Source: Erythrobacter crassostreae
GTDB lineage: Bacteria; Pseudomonadota; Alphaproteobacteria; Sphingomonadales; Sphingomonadaceae
Length of the DNA stretch: 64,000 nt
Direction: 5' to 3'
NCBI RefSeq assembly: GCF_019204045.1
Contig: NZ_JAGSPC010000001.1
Location: 434,001-498,000, forward strand
In this document: positions 7,263-15,150 of the stretch, one piece after another
Layout of the letters: each line of letters opens with the position of its first letter
Numbering within the stretch: the stretch's first letter is position 1
Made by a program: the position numbers and the translations under genes
Notes under the pieces: generated by a model
The model's database searches: none
What the model was told of the DNA's origin: nothing
What the model saw: the letters and a program-made list of their open reading frames with translations, nothing else

Positions 7263-8732
7263 CTATGTGGTGGGTTGTGAGAGCGGGAACAAGGGGTGCA
7301 GGCCCCACTGGTTCGCCTGATACGTGTCTACAGCACCGCGCACGAGCGCCCAGCGCACAGGAGCACCCAGCGGGATAAACACCTCTTGCTGGACCAGTTC
7401 GGCATGGGCTTCAGCTAGGACTTGCTGTTTGGAAAATGGATCAGATTGAGAGAGGGATTCGCGCACCAAAGCGTCAGCCTCCGGTGAGCAAAGCCCGATT
7501 TCAAGCTCGCAATTGAACTGGTTCAGGAACCAGCGCGGCGACGTATAGCGAGCCAATCTGTCCCGCAATTCTAGGTCAGCCCCCGCGCCCGGAGCAACTT
7601 TGACAGAGATTACACCGATAGCCGCCCAGGCATCACGCAATTGTTCAAACAACAGGTCGCTGCCTGGCCCAGCGGGCAGGCCAATCCGCAGTTCAGCGCC
7701 CTCTCCGCTCGCCGCTTCCCATGCGGCAATCCTTTGCGACGCCATGCGTTGGCGCTCTTCAATCGACAAATCAGGCCAGCGCGTGTCGGGATAAGGTGGC
7801 TCGGCAAATAAGCTCGGAGGGATAATCCATGTTGTCGGCTGCCAACCCCCGAGGCCGAACGGCTCGATCAAAGCGGAGCGATCAAGCGCCATTGAAAGTG
7901 CCTCGCGCCGCGCAGGGTCACTAAGCAAGCCGCCATCGTTGCGAATCGCCAGTCCAAGCATTCCGATTGAGGGATCAACCTGGATCGCTCCGCGCGAAAG
8001 CGGGCCAAGCTGCGCCAATGGAAAGCTGGAGAGCCGTCCATTTAAAAGCAGATCGATATCGCCATTGGTGAACGCCTCTACAGCCGCCTCAGCAGGCAGC
8101 GCTCGGACAGTCAGTGTTCGGGCAAGGTCTTCCCAGTTTTCTCTTGCAGGGAACCCGCGCGCCTCAGGCGGCAGCGCGCTCAGTCGGACAATAGACGCCT
8201 CTCCATCGCGAGAGGCAACCATCGGCCCTGCCCCGCTGCCGTTCTTTACGAACCCTAATTCCGGCTGTGCGAGCAACCGCAAAAATTCTGGCATTGGACT
8301 GGAAAGACGGACCTCAACGACCCGGCCAGTCATTGCCCGGACCTCGACCACCTTCGCCAGATCCAATCCTAGCGATGTGCCTTCAAGGCGTGAAATAGTG
8401 TCGCGGAGCAACGCCCGGATATCATTCGCTGTGATGTCTGCGCCGTCCGGCCACGATGTGTTGCGCAATCGGAAAATGTAACTGCGACCGTCATCGGTCA
8501 CAATCCAGCGCTCTGCAATCGCGGGAACGATTTGACCTGCCGGGTCGAGCGCGACGAGCCCCTCAAAGGAAGCTGCACGAACGTGCTGAGCCGCGGGAGA
8601 AAGGCGAATGCCTTGTTGAAAGAGGCTTTCCGGCTCACCCACTATTGCCACGTCAACAGGTCCCGAGCCGGTCGATGGACCGCAGGAACCAAGCGCCAGA
8701 CCAAGCGCAAGCAGGACAGAGAATCTTTTCAC
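7263..8732 (-). CDS. ABC transporter substrate-binding lipoprotein, peptide family 5
   Basis: A periplasmic solute-binding protein of the oligopeptide/nickel family, about 489 residues. I use the GTG at 8732, which gives VKRFSVLLALGLALGSCGP: a short basic n-region, a hydrophobic core and a lipobox cysteine, so the mature protein is lipid-anchored. The body has family landmarks such as GLVALDPAGQIVPAIAERW and SLADxW-like C-terminal loops. No permease or ATPase genes are adjacent, so it is an orphan binding protein. It precedes DUF4112 and kynABU on the same strand, but a tryptophan or kynurenine ligand would be speculation. Confidence 0.8.
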   Translation of the reverse strand: MKRFSVLLALGLALGSCGPSTGSGPVDVAIVGEPESLFQQGIRLSPAAQHVRAASFEGLVALDPAGQIVPAIAERWIVTDDGRSYIFRLRNTSWPDGADITANDIRALLRDTISRLEGTSLGLDLAKVVEVRAMTGRVVEVRLSSPMPEFLRLLAQPELGFVKNGSGAGPMVASRDGEASIVRLSALPPEARGFPARENWEDLARTLTVRALPAEAAVEAFTNGDIDLLLNGRLSSFPLAQLGPLSRGAIQVDPSIGMLGLAIRNDGGLLSDPARREALSMALDRSALIEPFGLGGWQPTTWIIPPSLFAEPPYPDTRWPDLSIEERQRMASQRIAAWEAASGEGAELRIGLPAGPGSDLLFEQLRDAWAAIGVISVKVAPGAGADLELRDRLARYTSPRWFLNQFNCELEIGLCSPEADALVRESLSQSDPFSKQQVLAEAHAELVQQEVFIPLGAPVRWALVRGAVDTYQANQWGLHPLFPLSQPTT

Positions 8733-8803
8733 GCTGCTTTGCCTAGCAGCTTGTAACCTCAAGGTCAGTGCCCCAGACGGGCACAATCATCAGCGTTGAT
8801 CGC

Positions 8804-9181
8804 TCAGACTTTGCGAAGCGATTGCGGTGTCGGCGCAGGAGGGGCGCGATGCGCCCATGAATTCTCGCTTTTGCGCTCTGTAAGAGAGCTGGCCTCGCCT
8901 GACGGTTTTCTGGCGAGCTGCGATTCGACTTCTTCATCGAATGCGATACCAAAACGGTTGTCCTGCACCCAAGCAACGCTGCCTTCGACCTTGCCGATAT
9001 TGCGCAATTCTATCTGGAGCCGGTTGCCGCGTTTTACGCGAAGGTTTCCTTCGCCCATCATGCCCCCGTCAGACAGATTACGAACGCGCACTTTATGCGC
9101 TTCCTCATCCTGTTCCACCCGAATGCTGGCAAGCAGGAACAGGCTATCGCGAGTGACCGTCCTTGTTTCAACAGCTGACAT
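8804..9181 (-). CDS. PilZ domain protein
   Basis: A 125-residue single PilZ domain, a likely c-di-GMP receptor. The RxxxR motif is visible as RTVTR near residue 7 and the second motif as NLSDGG near residue 41, followed by the barrel strands ending in GIAFDEEV. The start at 9181 is chosen because AAGGAGG lies 10 bases upstream. Monocistronic between the lipoprotein gene and dksA; there is no partner enzyme nearby. Confidence 0.85.
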   Translation of the reverse strand: MSAVETRTVTRDSLFLLASIRVEQDEEAHKVRVRNLSDGGMMGEGNLRVKRGNRLQIELRNIGKVEGSVAWVQDNRFGIAFDEEVESQLARKPSGEASSLTERKSENSWAHRAPPAPTPQSLRKV

Positions 9182-9420
9182 AATTGGTTCGCCTCCTTGG
9201 CGCTTCAAACTAATCGTTCGGTTGGCGCTCGCTCTTTCGAACGGACCCCGTGCACCGGTTGAGATGGGGCTAGTATTTCGAGGTAAACGCTTCGTAAAAA
9301 TTGTACGCTGCGGACAGAGCGAAGCGTCACCCGTCCCAAACTGAGACGGGACCGGCTCATGCGGTAAATTGGTTCTGGCGGTATACGCGTATTCGCGCCG
9401 TTGCCATTCTACTCGCGCGT

Positions 9421-9879
9421 TTAGGTGTCGCGAGAGACTTTTTCGCGGCGCTCATGCGCTTCTTGCGATTCAACAGTCATAGTGGCGACCGGTCGCGCAA
9501 TGAGGCGTTTCAAGCCGATCGGATCGCCAGTTACTTCGCAATAGCCGTATTCGCCTTCGTCGATCCGGCGAAGAGCGGATTCGATTTTAGACACGAGTTT
9601 GCGCTGACGATCACGAGTGCGCAGTTCGATGCCCCAGTCGGTTTCGCTCGATGCGCGATCGTTGAGATCAGCTTCGCGGATTGGTCCGTCAGCCAATGAT
9701 TGCAAAGTCTGGTCAGCAGCATCGCGGATCGAAAGCTTCCATTCGATCAACAGCATTCGGAAATAAGCCACATGCTTGTCGCTCATATAAACTTCGTCCT
9801 CGCTCGGACTGTAGTCCGGCGCAAACATAGACTTAGCTTTTTCGAGAATTTCAGTTTCTTTAGACACCGCCGTGGCCAT
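9421..9879 (-). CDS. dksA: DksA/TraR family RNA polymerase-binding protein
   Basis: Binds the RNA polymerase secondary channel and mediates the stringent response with ppGpp. The 152-residue protein has the coiled-coil half and a C-terminal globular end reading GYCEVTGDPIGLKRLIARP then HERREK. Only one of the four zinc-binding cysteines of E. coli DksA remains, which is usual for alphaproteobacterial DksA. AGAGGA lies before the ATG. Separate transcription unit. Confidence 0.9.
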   Translation of the reverse strand: MATAVSKETEILEKAKSMFAPDYSPSEDEVYMSDKHVAYFRMLLIEWKLSIRDAADQTLQSLADGPIREADLNDRASSETDWGIELRTRDRQRKLVSKIESALRRIDEGEYGYCEVTGDPIGLKRLIARPVATMTVESQEAHERREKVSRDT

Positions 9880-10194
9880 GTGATCCTCTTACCCCAATCA
9901 CTTCCCGCGAGACTGCCCCATCAAAACGCCTGACTCACTCAATGCGTTTTCAACCCCAACAACTCATTGCTTGGCGGGCCTATAGGGAAGCTGCCGCTGG
10001 GGCACAAGTCGCTTTGCGATAGGACCGCTCGCATTCGGCAAATTCGTACGATTCGCAATTCTGGCCAGAGCACGTCCGGCGCAAAGTTATGTAAAAGGTT
10101 TAACGGCGTTAACCATTTGTTGACCATGATCCGCGACTTCTGTGTTTGCCCGATCCGCAAGGGGGTGGATCGACACAGTAACGGGGAATGAGAA
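9880..10194. other. Intergenic region between dksA and the SEL1 gene, with a CtrA-like box
   Basis: A 315 bp divergent region. I find no ORF with a ribosome site. The only motif of note is at 10109-10125: TTAACC-ATTTG-TTGACC, a direct repeat that fits the alphaproteobacterial CtrA consensus TTAA-N7-TTAA at seven of eight positions. It is preceded by GGTTTAACGGCG, which adds another TTAA. It is positioned to control the plus-strand SEL1 gene at 10195. Confidence 0.35.
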
Positions 10195-10524
10195 ATGAAA
10201 CTGACACCGCTAAACGGAGGCGAGTTTGAAACCGCCCACAGCGCCGAAGTCGATATGGTTGTGGCGAAGTGCCTGGCCGCTGCTTCAAATGGCGATACCG
10301 CCGCTCTGTTTGACCTTGGCGTTGCCTTCTCGACAGGCAGCAATGGTGTGACCAGCGACCTGATCGAAGCACATAAGTGGTTCAACATCGCCGCATCACG
10401 TGGTCACGAAGAAGCTGGCTGGTGCCGCGCTGACGTGTCTGATGAGATGACCGCCCGCGAAATCGCCGAAGCACAGCGCCGCGCGCGTCAATGGCTAGCA
10501 GACGAGCGTCGTCAGGCTGCCTGA
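10195..10524 (+). CDS. Small SEL1-repeat protein
   Basis: A 109-residue protein with one recognisable SEL1/TPR-like helical repeat (AALFDLGVAFSTGS...DLIEAHKWFNIAASRG, about residues 40-75) and a basic amphipathic C-terminal helix (IAEAQRRARQWLADERRQ). Such short SEL1 proteins act in protein-protein contacts; no partner is known here. The upstream GGGGAATGAGAA region gives a usable ribosome site. It converges with the FemAB-like gene, whose stop is at 10525, immediately adjacent. Confidence 0.75.
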   Translation: MKLTPLNGGEFETAHSAEVDMVVAKCLAAASNGDTAALFDLGVAFSTGSNGVTSDLIEAHKWFNIAASRGHEEAGWCRADVSDEMTAREIAEAQRRARQWLADERRQAA

Positions 10525-11679
10525 CTAATTGCCTTTCTTGAACGGTGTTCGCTGATCAAGAAATATCTGATCAGTCGCAATACCTTCGCGCTCGCGCTCT
10601 AGGTAATCGGCGATTGCGGCTTTAAAACCGGGTTCAGCCAGCCAATGCGCAGAATGTGTCTGCACAGGCTCATACCCGCGAGCGAGTTTATGCCCGCCCT
10701 GTGCGCCTGCCTCGACCCTTGGCAGGCCCAAATCGATAGCGATGTCGATGGCTTGGTAATAACACAGTTCGAAATGCAGGAAGCGCACATCCTTTGTGCA
10801 CCCCCAATACCGGCCATAAATTGCTTCTGGCCCGATAAAATTGAGTGCCCCGGCGATCGGCACGTCTTCGTCGAATGCCAAAATGAGCACGATGGCCTCA
10901 CCCATGCGTTCACCCAACAGAGTAAACGCTTCACGCGTCAGATAAGGTGTGCCCCATTTGCGCGCGCCGGTGTCCTGGTAGAAAATCCAGAATGCGTCCC
11001 AATGTTCTGGCTTGATCTCATCGCCTTGCAGCCGCTCAATCCGCAAACCCTCCAGCGCTTTGGCGCGTTCTTTCCTAAGGTCTTTGCGTTTGCGCGACGT
11101 CAGTGCACCCAAGAAACCTTCAAAGCTGTCATAATCGCGGTTGAGCCAGTGAAATTGGATATCATCCCGTATGAGCCAGTCACCTGCTTCAAACAGCGGG
11201 ACCTGATCCGGGTCGATAAAGGTCGCATGTGCAGACGATAGATTGTTTTTCAAACAGACCGCTTCCGCTCCTTTGAGCAAATGCGGCGCAAGCGCCCGAT
11301 CAGACAACAACAAGCGCGGCCCATTGGCAGGCGTAAACGGCGCAGCGATTTGCAGCTTTGGGTAATACTGCCCGCCAGCACGGTGCAGCGCGTCTGCCCA
11401 GGCGTGGTCAAATACAAACTCACCTTGGCTGTGACCCTTGGCATAACTGGGCATCGCTGCCATCAATTTGCCTGCGGCATCGGTGATTACAATCGGGACA
11501 GGGTCCCAGCCGGTGCCTTTACCAACGCTGCCAGAATCCTCCATTGCGGTAAGGAATTCATGGGACACGAAAGGATTGCCTGCCCCCTCAAGCGCATTCC
11601 AATCATCGCGATCGAATGAACCAACCGAGGGCCCAAGCCTGACCGTCAATTCGCTTTTGGCAGGTTCGGTATCACTCAT
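10525..11679 (-). CDS. FemAB-like peptidoglycan-recognition N-acyltransferase (DUF482/PF04339)
   Basis: A 384-residue protein of the GNAT-fold family often named peptidoglycan biosynthesis/recognition protein. Visible family segments are NPFVSHEFLTAMEDSG near the N-terminus, the LTSRKRKDLRKERAKA helix, and a C-terminal GLPRVEAGAQGGHKLARGY motif. True substrate unknown for the family. Its ATG overlaps the GDPD stop by four bases (11676-11679), making it the last gene of a five-gene coupled operon. Confidence 0.85.
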   Translation of the reverse strand: MSDTEPAKSELTVRLGPSVGSFDRDDWNALEGAGNPFVSHEFLTAMEDSGSVGKGTGWDPVPIVITDAAGKLMAAMPSYAKGHSQGEFVFDHAWADALHRAGGQYYPKLQIAAPFTPANGPRLLLSDRALAPHLLKGAEAVCLKNNLSSAHATFIDPDQVPLFEAGDWLIRDDIQFHWLNRDYDSFEGFLGALTSRKRKDLRKERAKALEGLRIERLQGDEIKPEHWDAFWIFYQDTGARKWGTPYLTREAFTLLGERMGEAIVLILAFDEDVPIAGALNFIGPEAIYGRYWGCTKDVRFLHFELCYYQAIDIAIDLGLPRVEAGAQGGHKLARGYEPVQTHSAHWLAEPGFKAAIADYLEREREGIATDQIFLDQRTPFKKGN

Positions 11680-12389
11680 GGAAGGCCGTTGCCTTCGCTC
11701 ACCAGCGCATCAACATTGGCCAATGCAAGTTTACGTGTCTCGGATGAGTTTACCGTCCAGCTGAGGATCGGCAGTCCGCTTTGGCGCAATCCCATTACCC
11801 AATCGTTCGGCAATGCGGCGATATGGTAGGCTAGGAAATCGGGCTTGGCGGCGTTGAATGCGTCAAGCCGCTGCTTCTTTGTTTGCGTATAGCCGTGCTC
11901 GTCTTCGCGCATGACAAGGCCTGCGCATGTCGCTGGAGAATGCTTTCGGAACCAGATCACCACGGCGGGGTCAAAACTCATGACTGAATGATCACCAAGG
12001 TAATCAGCCAATGCGTCTTTTACCGCCTCGCAAGTTGCTTCTACATCGTAGCCCGGTCTGGATTTAATCTCGATCAGCAGCGGTACCCGCGCGCCAATTG
12101 CGCTAAGAAATTCGGGAAGTGTCGCGGGGCTTTCTTCAGTCCCATGATACGTAAGCTCCTTCAACGCTACCGTGCTTAGCTCCGTGGTCGCACCACGTAC
12201 ACCTGTCAGCCGGTCTGTTTCCCAGTCATGGAACACAATTGCATCGCCGTTTGCACTGCGCTGAATATCACATTCGATACCCATCCCAGCCGCTATCGCA
12301 GCTTCAGCAGCAGCAAGAGAGTTTTCCGGTACGCCCTTCCCGTGCAGGCCGCGATGGGCATAGTCCCAAGCTGTTAACCAGCCAGAGAT
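11676..12389 (-). CDS. Glycerophosphodiester phosphodiesterase, non-canonical start
   Basis: Hydrolyses glycerophosphodiesters to glycerol-3-phosphate and an alcohol. The TIM-barrel motifs are AHRGLHGKGVPENS (catalytic His-Arg), GIECDIQ, and VFHDWETDRLTG. The first in-frame ATG (12284) lies after the HRG motif and would yield a dead enzyme. Reading upstream to the previous in-frame stop (12407-12405) shows no ATG, GTG or TTG. The best candidate is ATC at 12389, which has GAGGG seven bases upstream and gives ISGWLTAWDYAHRG; ATT at 12404 or a sequencing error are alternatives. The frame overlaps the ridA 3' end. Confidence 0.75.
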   Translation of the reverse strand: MSGWLTAWDYAHRGLHGKGVPENSLAAAEAAIAAGMGIECDIQRSANGDAIVFHDWETDRLTGVRGATTELSTVALKELTYHGTEESPATLPEFLSAIGARVPLLIEIKSRPGYDVEATCEAVKDALADYLGDHSVMSFDPAVVIWFRKHSPATCAGLVMREDEHGYTQTKKQRLDAFNAAKPDFLAYHIAALPNDWVMGLRQSGLPILSWTVNSSETRKLALANVDALVSEGNGLP

Positions 12390-12856
12390 GCGGCGACCCT
12401 CAATTCAGACACAGCGATCACGGCATCAACTTCAACGGCAGCACCAAGCGGCAGCACAGGAACGCCAACCGCTGCACGCGAATGGCGACCTTTTTCGCCA
12501 AAGACATCGAACATAAGATCAGAGGCACCATTGGCGACCTTTGGTTGGTCGGTAAAATCGGCAGTCGAGCTTACAAAAGCGCCAAGCTTTACGACCCGCT
12601 CAACCTTTTCCAACAAGCCGGCGGATTTCAGCTGCGCAAGGATCATCAAGCCGCATGCACGCGCGGCCGCCATGCCGCCATCAAGATCGACGTCTTCACC
12701 CAAACGTCCTGTTGCTAGCTCTCCGTCGATGAAGGGAAGCTGCCCTGAAACGTGCGCAAAGCCGCCGTGCACTACGACCGGTTGGTAGCTTGCGACCGGA
12801 GCGGCCGCCTGCGGCAAAGTTATGCCAAGCTCGTTCAATCGTGCTTCGATGCTCAT
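12374..12856 (-). CDS. RidA family protein
   Basis: A 160-residue member of the RidA/YjgF/UK114 family; type members deaminate reactive enamine/imine intermediates. Recognisable are the HVSGQLPF strand, the acidic-helix segment LAQLKSAGLLEKVERVVKL and SRAAVGVPVLPLGAAVEVDAV, where the arginine is the carboxylate-binding residue. It overlaps the HAD gene by ATGA (12853-12856), and its end overlaps the GDPD frame. The longer N-terminus places it in the Rid6/Rid7-like or YjgH-like side of the family rather than RidA proper. Confidence 0.88.
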   Translation of the reverse strand: MSIEARLNELGITLPQAAAPVASYQPVVVHGGFAHVSGQLPFIDGELATGRLGEDVDLDGGMAAARACGLMILAQLKSAGLLEKVERVVKLGAFVSSTADFTDQPKVANGASDLMFDVFGEKGRHSRAAVGVPVLPLGAAVEVDAVIAVSELRVAASLAG

Positions 12857-13482
12857 GCGGGGATCTCCTCTAATTTACCCATCAGCCAAGGCAATGCTTC
12901 GGACCAGGCGTCGATCCTTGCGTCGGCATGCCCCGCCTTGTGCGCGCAATCGATTGCATGCGCGATGCTCGGTTCCCCGCACATATGCAGGCGCACAACT
13001 TCAGGCACCGTCTCGGATGCCGACAAATGATGCTGCGGCAGATCATCAATGAAGAAAGCGCGGCTGGGCGAATGTTCGGCTAGGATTTTTTCCAGCATCG
13101 GACCCTTTGGCCCCTGATTGGTATAGACCGGCGCGATGATGCCATGCTCTGCCAATTGATCTGTCCGCATATCGCGGCGCTTGTCGACCAGATTGGTCAG
13201 GATCACGATATCGGCATGTTCTGACAAAGCGTTTATCGATTCAACCGCACCGGAAATTGGCATTTGTCGGCCCATCTCAGTATCGAAAAAGCCACCAAGC
13301 ATCCGCCATACCTCGTTTGCCTCAAGCAGTTTTCCGCTGTCATTCCAGCGCAATGCTTCACCAAAGTTCGCCCCATCAAGGTTGAAAGTGATGCCCTGAC
13401 TTTCGGCAAGCCATTCTTTGAACGGGACGACCATGTGCAACAGCACTTCGTCGCAGTCAGAAATGATTAGGGGGCGACTCAT
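12853..13482 (-). CDS. HAD-superfamily hydrolase
   Basis: A 209-residue haloacid-dehalogenase-type phosphohydrolase. Motif I is SDCDEVLL (nucleophile Asp9, acid Asp11), motif II is VILTNL near residue 95, and motif IV is FFIDDLPQH. Substrate unknown. ATGA overlaps link it to the DUF3572 gene upstream (13479-13482) and ridA downstream, so it is translated from the same polycistron. Confidence 0.85.
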   Translation of the reverse strand: MSRPLIISDCDEVLLHMVVPFKEWLAESQGITFNLDGANFGEALRWNDSGKLLEANEVWRMLGGFFDTEMGRQMPISGAVESINALSEHADIVILTNLVDKRRDMRTDQLAEHGIIAPVYTNQGPKGPMLEKILAEHSPSRAFFIDDLPQHHLSASETVPEVVRLHMCGEPSIAHAIDCAHKAGHADARIDAWSEALPWLMGKLEEIPA

Positions 13483-13757
13483 TGGGAAAGCTCCTGGCGG
13501 GCGGCGATCAGTTCTTCTGGCGTAACGGCCAAAGCCTCTGCAGCACGGATCAAATCGGGTTCGTGGTTGGCAAGAAAGTCGAGTGGCGCAGCCAGAATAG
13601 ACGGATCATCCAAACCAGCGCGTAATGTATCAGGCGTTAAACCCGTCAGGCTCAAAAATCGTTCCGCACGATCATCATTCTCTAGCACCCAGCCGAGAAC
13701 GGCCAGCGCAAGAGTGCTTGCAGACAATGGCGAAGGGCTTGGCGAAGGGTCGTCCAT
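13479..13757 (-). CDS. DUF3572 family protein
   Basis: A 92-residue helical protein (ALAVLGWVLENDDRAERFLS... then GLTPDTLRAGL) matching DUF3572, a family typically adjacent to divK in alphaproteobacteria, as here, in divergent orientation. Function unknown. The start at 13757 (MDDPSPSP) avoids overlap with divK and is the only ATG close to the conserved helix; a longer frame to 13829 would overlap divK's start. Confidence 0.8.
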   Translation of the reverse strand: MDDPSPSPSPLSASTLALAVLGWVLENDDRAERFLSLTGLTPDTLRAGLDDPSILAAPLDFLANHEPDLIRAAEALAVTPEELIAARQELSQ

Positions 13758-13822
13758 GTGCGGGATTGTAGCGGCCTCTTGGTCAGGGTAGGTGGCGGAA
13801 ACTAAAGTGATCGGGGCAAGCA

Positions 13823-14191
13823 GTGGCAAAGCGAATAATGGTTGTCGAGGATAATGACCTCAACCGAAAACTCTTCTGCGATGTTCTGAAAGCCAACGGC
13901 TTTGAAGTGGAGCCGATTGCTGACGGCGAAAGCGTGCTCGAGACGGCACGCTCGATCACGCCGGACCTGATCATAATGGATATTCAGTTGCCCGGAATTT
14001 CTGGTGTCGACCTTATCGAGGCGGCTCAAAAGGACATGCTTCTTGCTCAAATCCCTGTTCTAGCCGTGACTGCGTTTGCGGCGAAGGGTGACGAGGAGCG
14101 TATCCGGGCGGCTGGCGCGTCCGGCTATCTGTCCAAGCCGGTTTCAATTATGCCGTTCATGAACGCAGTGAAAGCACTGCTTCCCGCCTAG
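13823..14191 (+). CDS. divK: Single-domain response regulator, DivK type
   Basis: A 122-residue receiver domain without an output domain. The acidic pocket is VVEDND at 7-12, the phospho-acceptor is Asp53 in IIMDIQLPG, and Thr83 and Lys105 (GYLSKP) complete the site, positions identical to Caulobacter DivK. DivK controls PleC/DivJ/DivL and through them CtrA. Start is GTG at 13823 (VAKRIMVVED), supported by the conserved N-terminus. Its stop overlaps the convergent effector gene by four bases. Confidence 0.9.
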   Translation: MAKRIMVVEDNDLNRKLFCDVLKANGFEVEPIADGESVLETARSITPDLIIMDIQLPGISGVDLIEAAQKDMLLAQIPVLAVTAFAAKGDEERIRAAGASGYLSKPVSIMPFMNAVKALLPA

Positions 14192-14751
14192 TAGAGCGAG
14201 GCCGCGTACTCGCTGGCATAGACAACCATGGTGATAAACAGGCCGGTCAGAAAGATGCGATACGCATAGGCCAGATACCGGTATTTCTTGCCATAGAGCA
14301 CCTGCCCGTTCTGATAAATATCACGCAGCATTGCGCGGAACACCGCTTCATCATCGCCAAAATCATTGAGTAAGCGGCGCTTCCATTCTTCCTCGTCCAT
14401 ACCAGTGAAATGGCCGAAGAAGAGGATATTGAAATTCGGATCGTCGCGGGGAATTCGTCCGGTACTCGGCAGCACCGAAAGAACCGCAAACAGAGACGAA
14501 ACAAAGGCCGTTAGCGCTAGACAAACAGTCGCTAGAGTAATTTCGCTCCCCAAAAGGCGAGTGACAGATAGCGAGAAGACGACAAAGGTCGCGCCGATCA
14601 GGATATTGGCTTTCTGATCTGCCATTTGAGACAATGTGAGCGTATTCAATTGCGCTGTGCGTGCCAGATGGATCGCATTATCCGAGAATGCTATCGGAAT
14701 ATCGTGTTCCTCCATCTGTGGTTTCGAACTATTGCGGTCACCTTGCTTCAC
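14188..14751 (-). CDS. Pycsar-type transmembrane effector (PycTM/DUF5706) protein
   Basis: A 187-residue protein with an N-terminal helix (HLARTAQLNTLTLSQMADQKANILIG) leading into two hydrophobic segments (about 50-70 and 73-95), a conserved PRDDPNFNILFFGHF loop and a last C-terminal membrane helix. This is the architecture of PycTM, the effector domain that depolarises the membrane upon cyclic-nucleotide binding in Pycsar phage defence. No pyrimidine cyclase gene is adjacent, so the link to defence here is inference; stand-alone chromosomal homologues are common in Sphingomonadales. Confidence 0.75.
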   Translation of the reverse strand: MKQGDRNSSKPQMEEHDIPIAFSDNAIHLARTAQLNTLTLSQMADQKANILIGATFVVFSLSVTRLLGSEITLATVCLALTAFVSSLFAVLSVLPSTGRIPRDDPNFNILFFGHFTGMDEEEWKRRLLNDFGDDEAVFRAMLRDIYQNGQVLYGKKYRYLAYAYRIFLTGLFITMVVYASEYAASLY

Positions 14752-14893
14752 GCCAATTCACCCCCAAAATCGCATTCCCCAGACGGTGTGCCAGCGGCGT
14801 GAAAACTTGACAAGCGGCATCCGCAGCCGCTTTGCAGCCGTATTCCTTTGGCAAGCATCGCCAGAATTCTAAAATGAAAGCACCCATTTCATC

Positions 14894-15136
14894 ATGACCG
14901 AAGCCGAAGTCGATACGCGCGTCCGCGCCCTGATCGAACCGTTCAACAAAAAGGGCGTCGAGATCGCAGAAGGCACAACCTTCGCCAATGATCTGGAATT
15001 CGACAGCCTGACGGTGATGGATTTCGTCGCAGAAATCGAAGACGAATTCGACATCATCATCAGCATGAACCAGCAAGCCGAGATTGAGAGTTACGGCCAG
15101 TTGGTAGCTGCGGTCCACAAATTGCAGGATAGCTGA
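14894..15136 (+). CDS. Acyl carrier protein dedicated to sphingolipid synthesis
   Basis: An 80-residue ACP with the phosphopantetheine attachment motif FDSLTVMDF (Ser38) and the acidic helix FVAEIEDEFDI. It starts 14 bases before the end of its gap to the serine palmitoyltransferase gene, from which it is separated by only 14 bp. In Caulobacter and Sphingomonas an ACP next to spt delivers the acyl chain for long-chain-base formation; that role is inferred from this context. Confidence 0.92.
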   Translation: MTEAEVDTRVRALIEPFNKKGVEIAEGTTFANDLEFDSLTVMDFVAEIEDEFDIIISMNQQAEIESYGQLVAAVHKLQDS

Positions 15137-15150
15137 TAAAGGCGCTGCCC

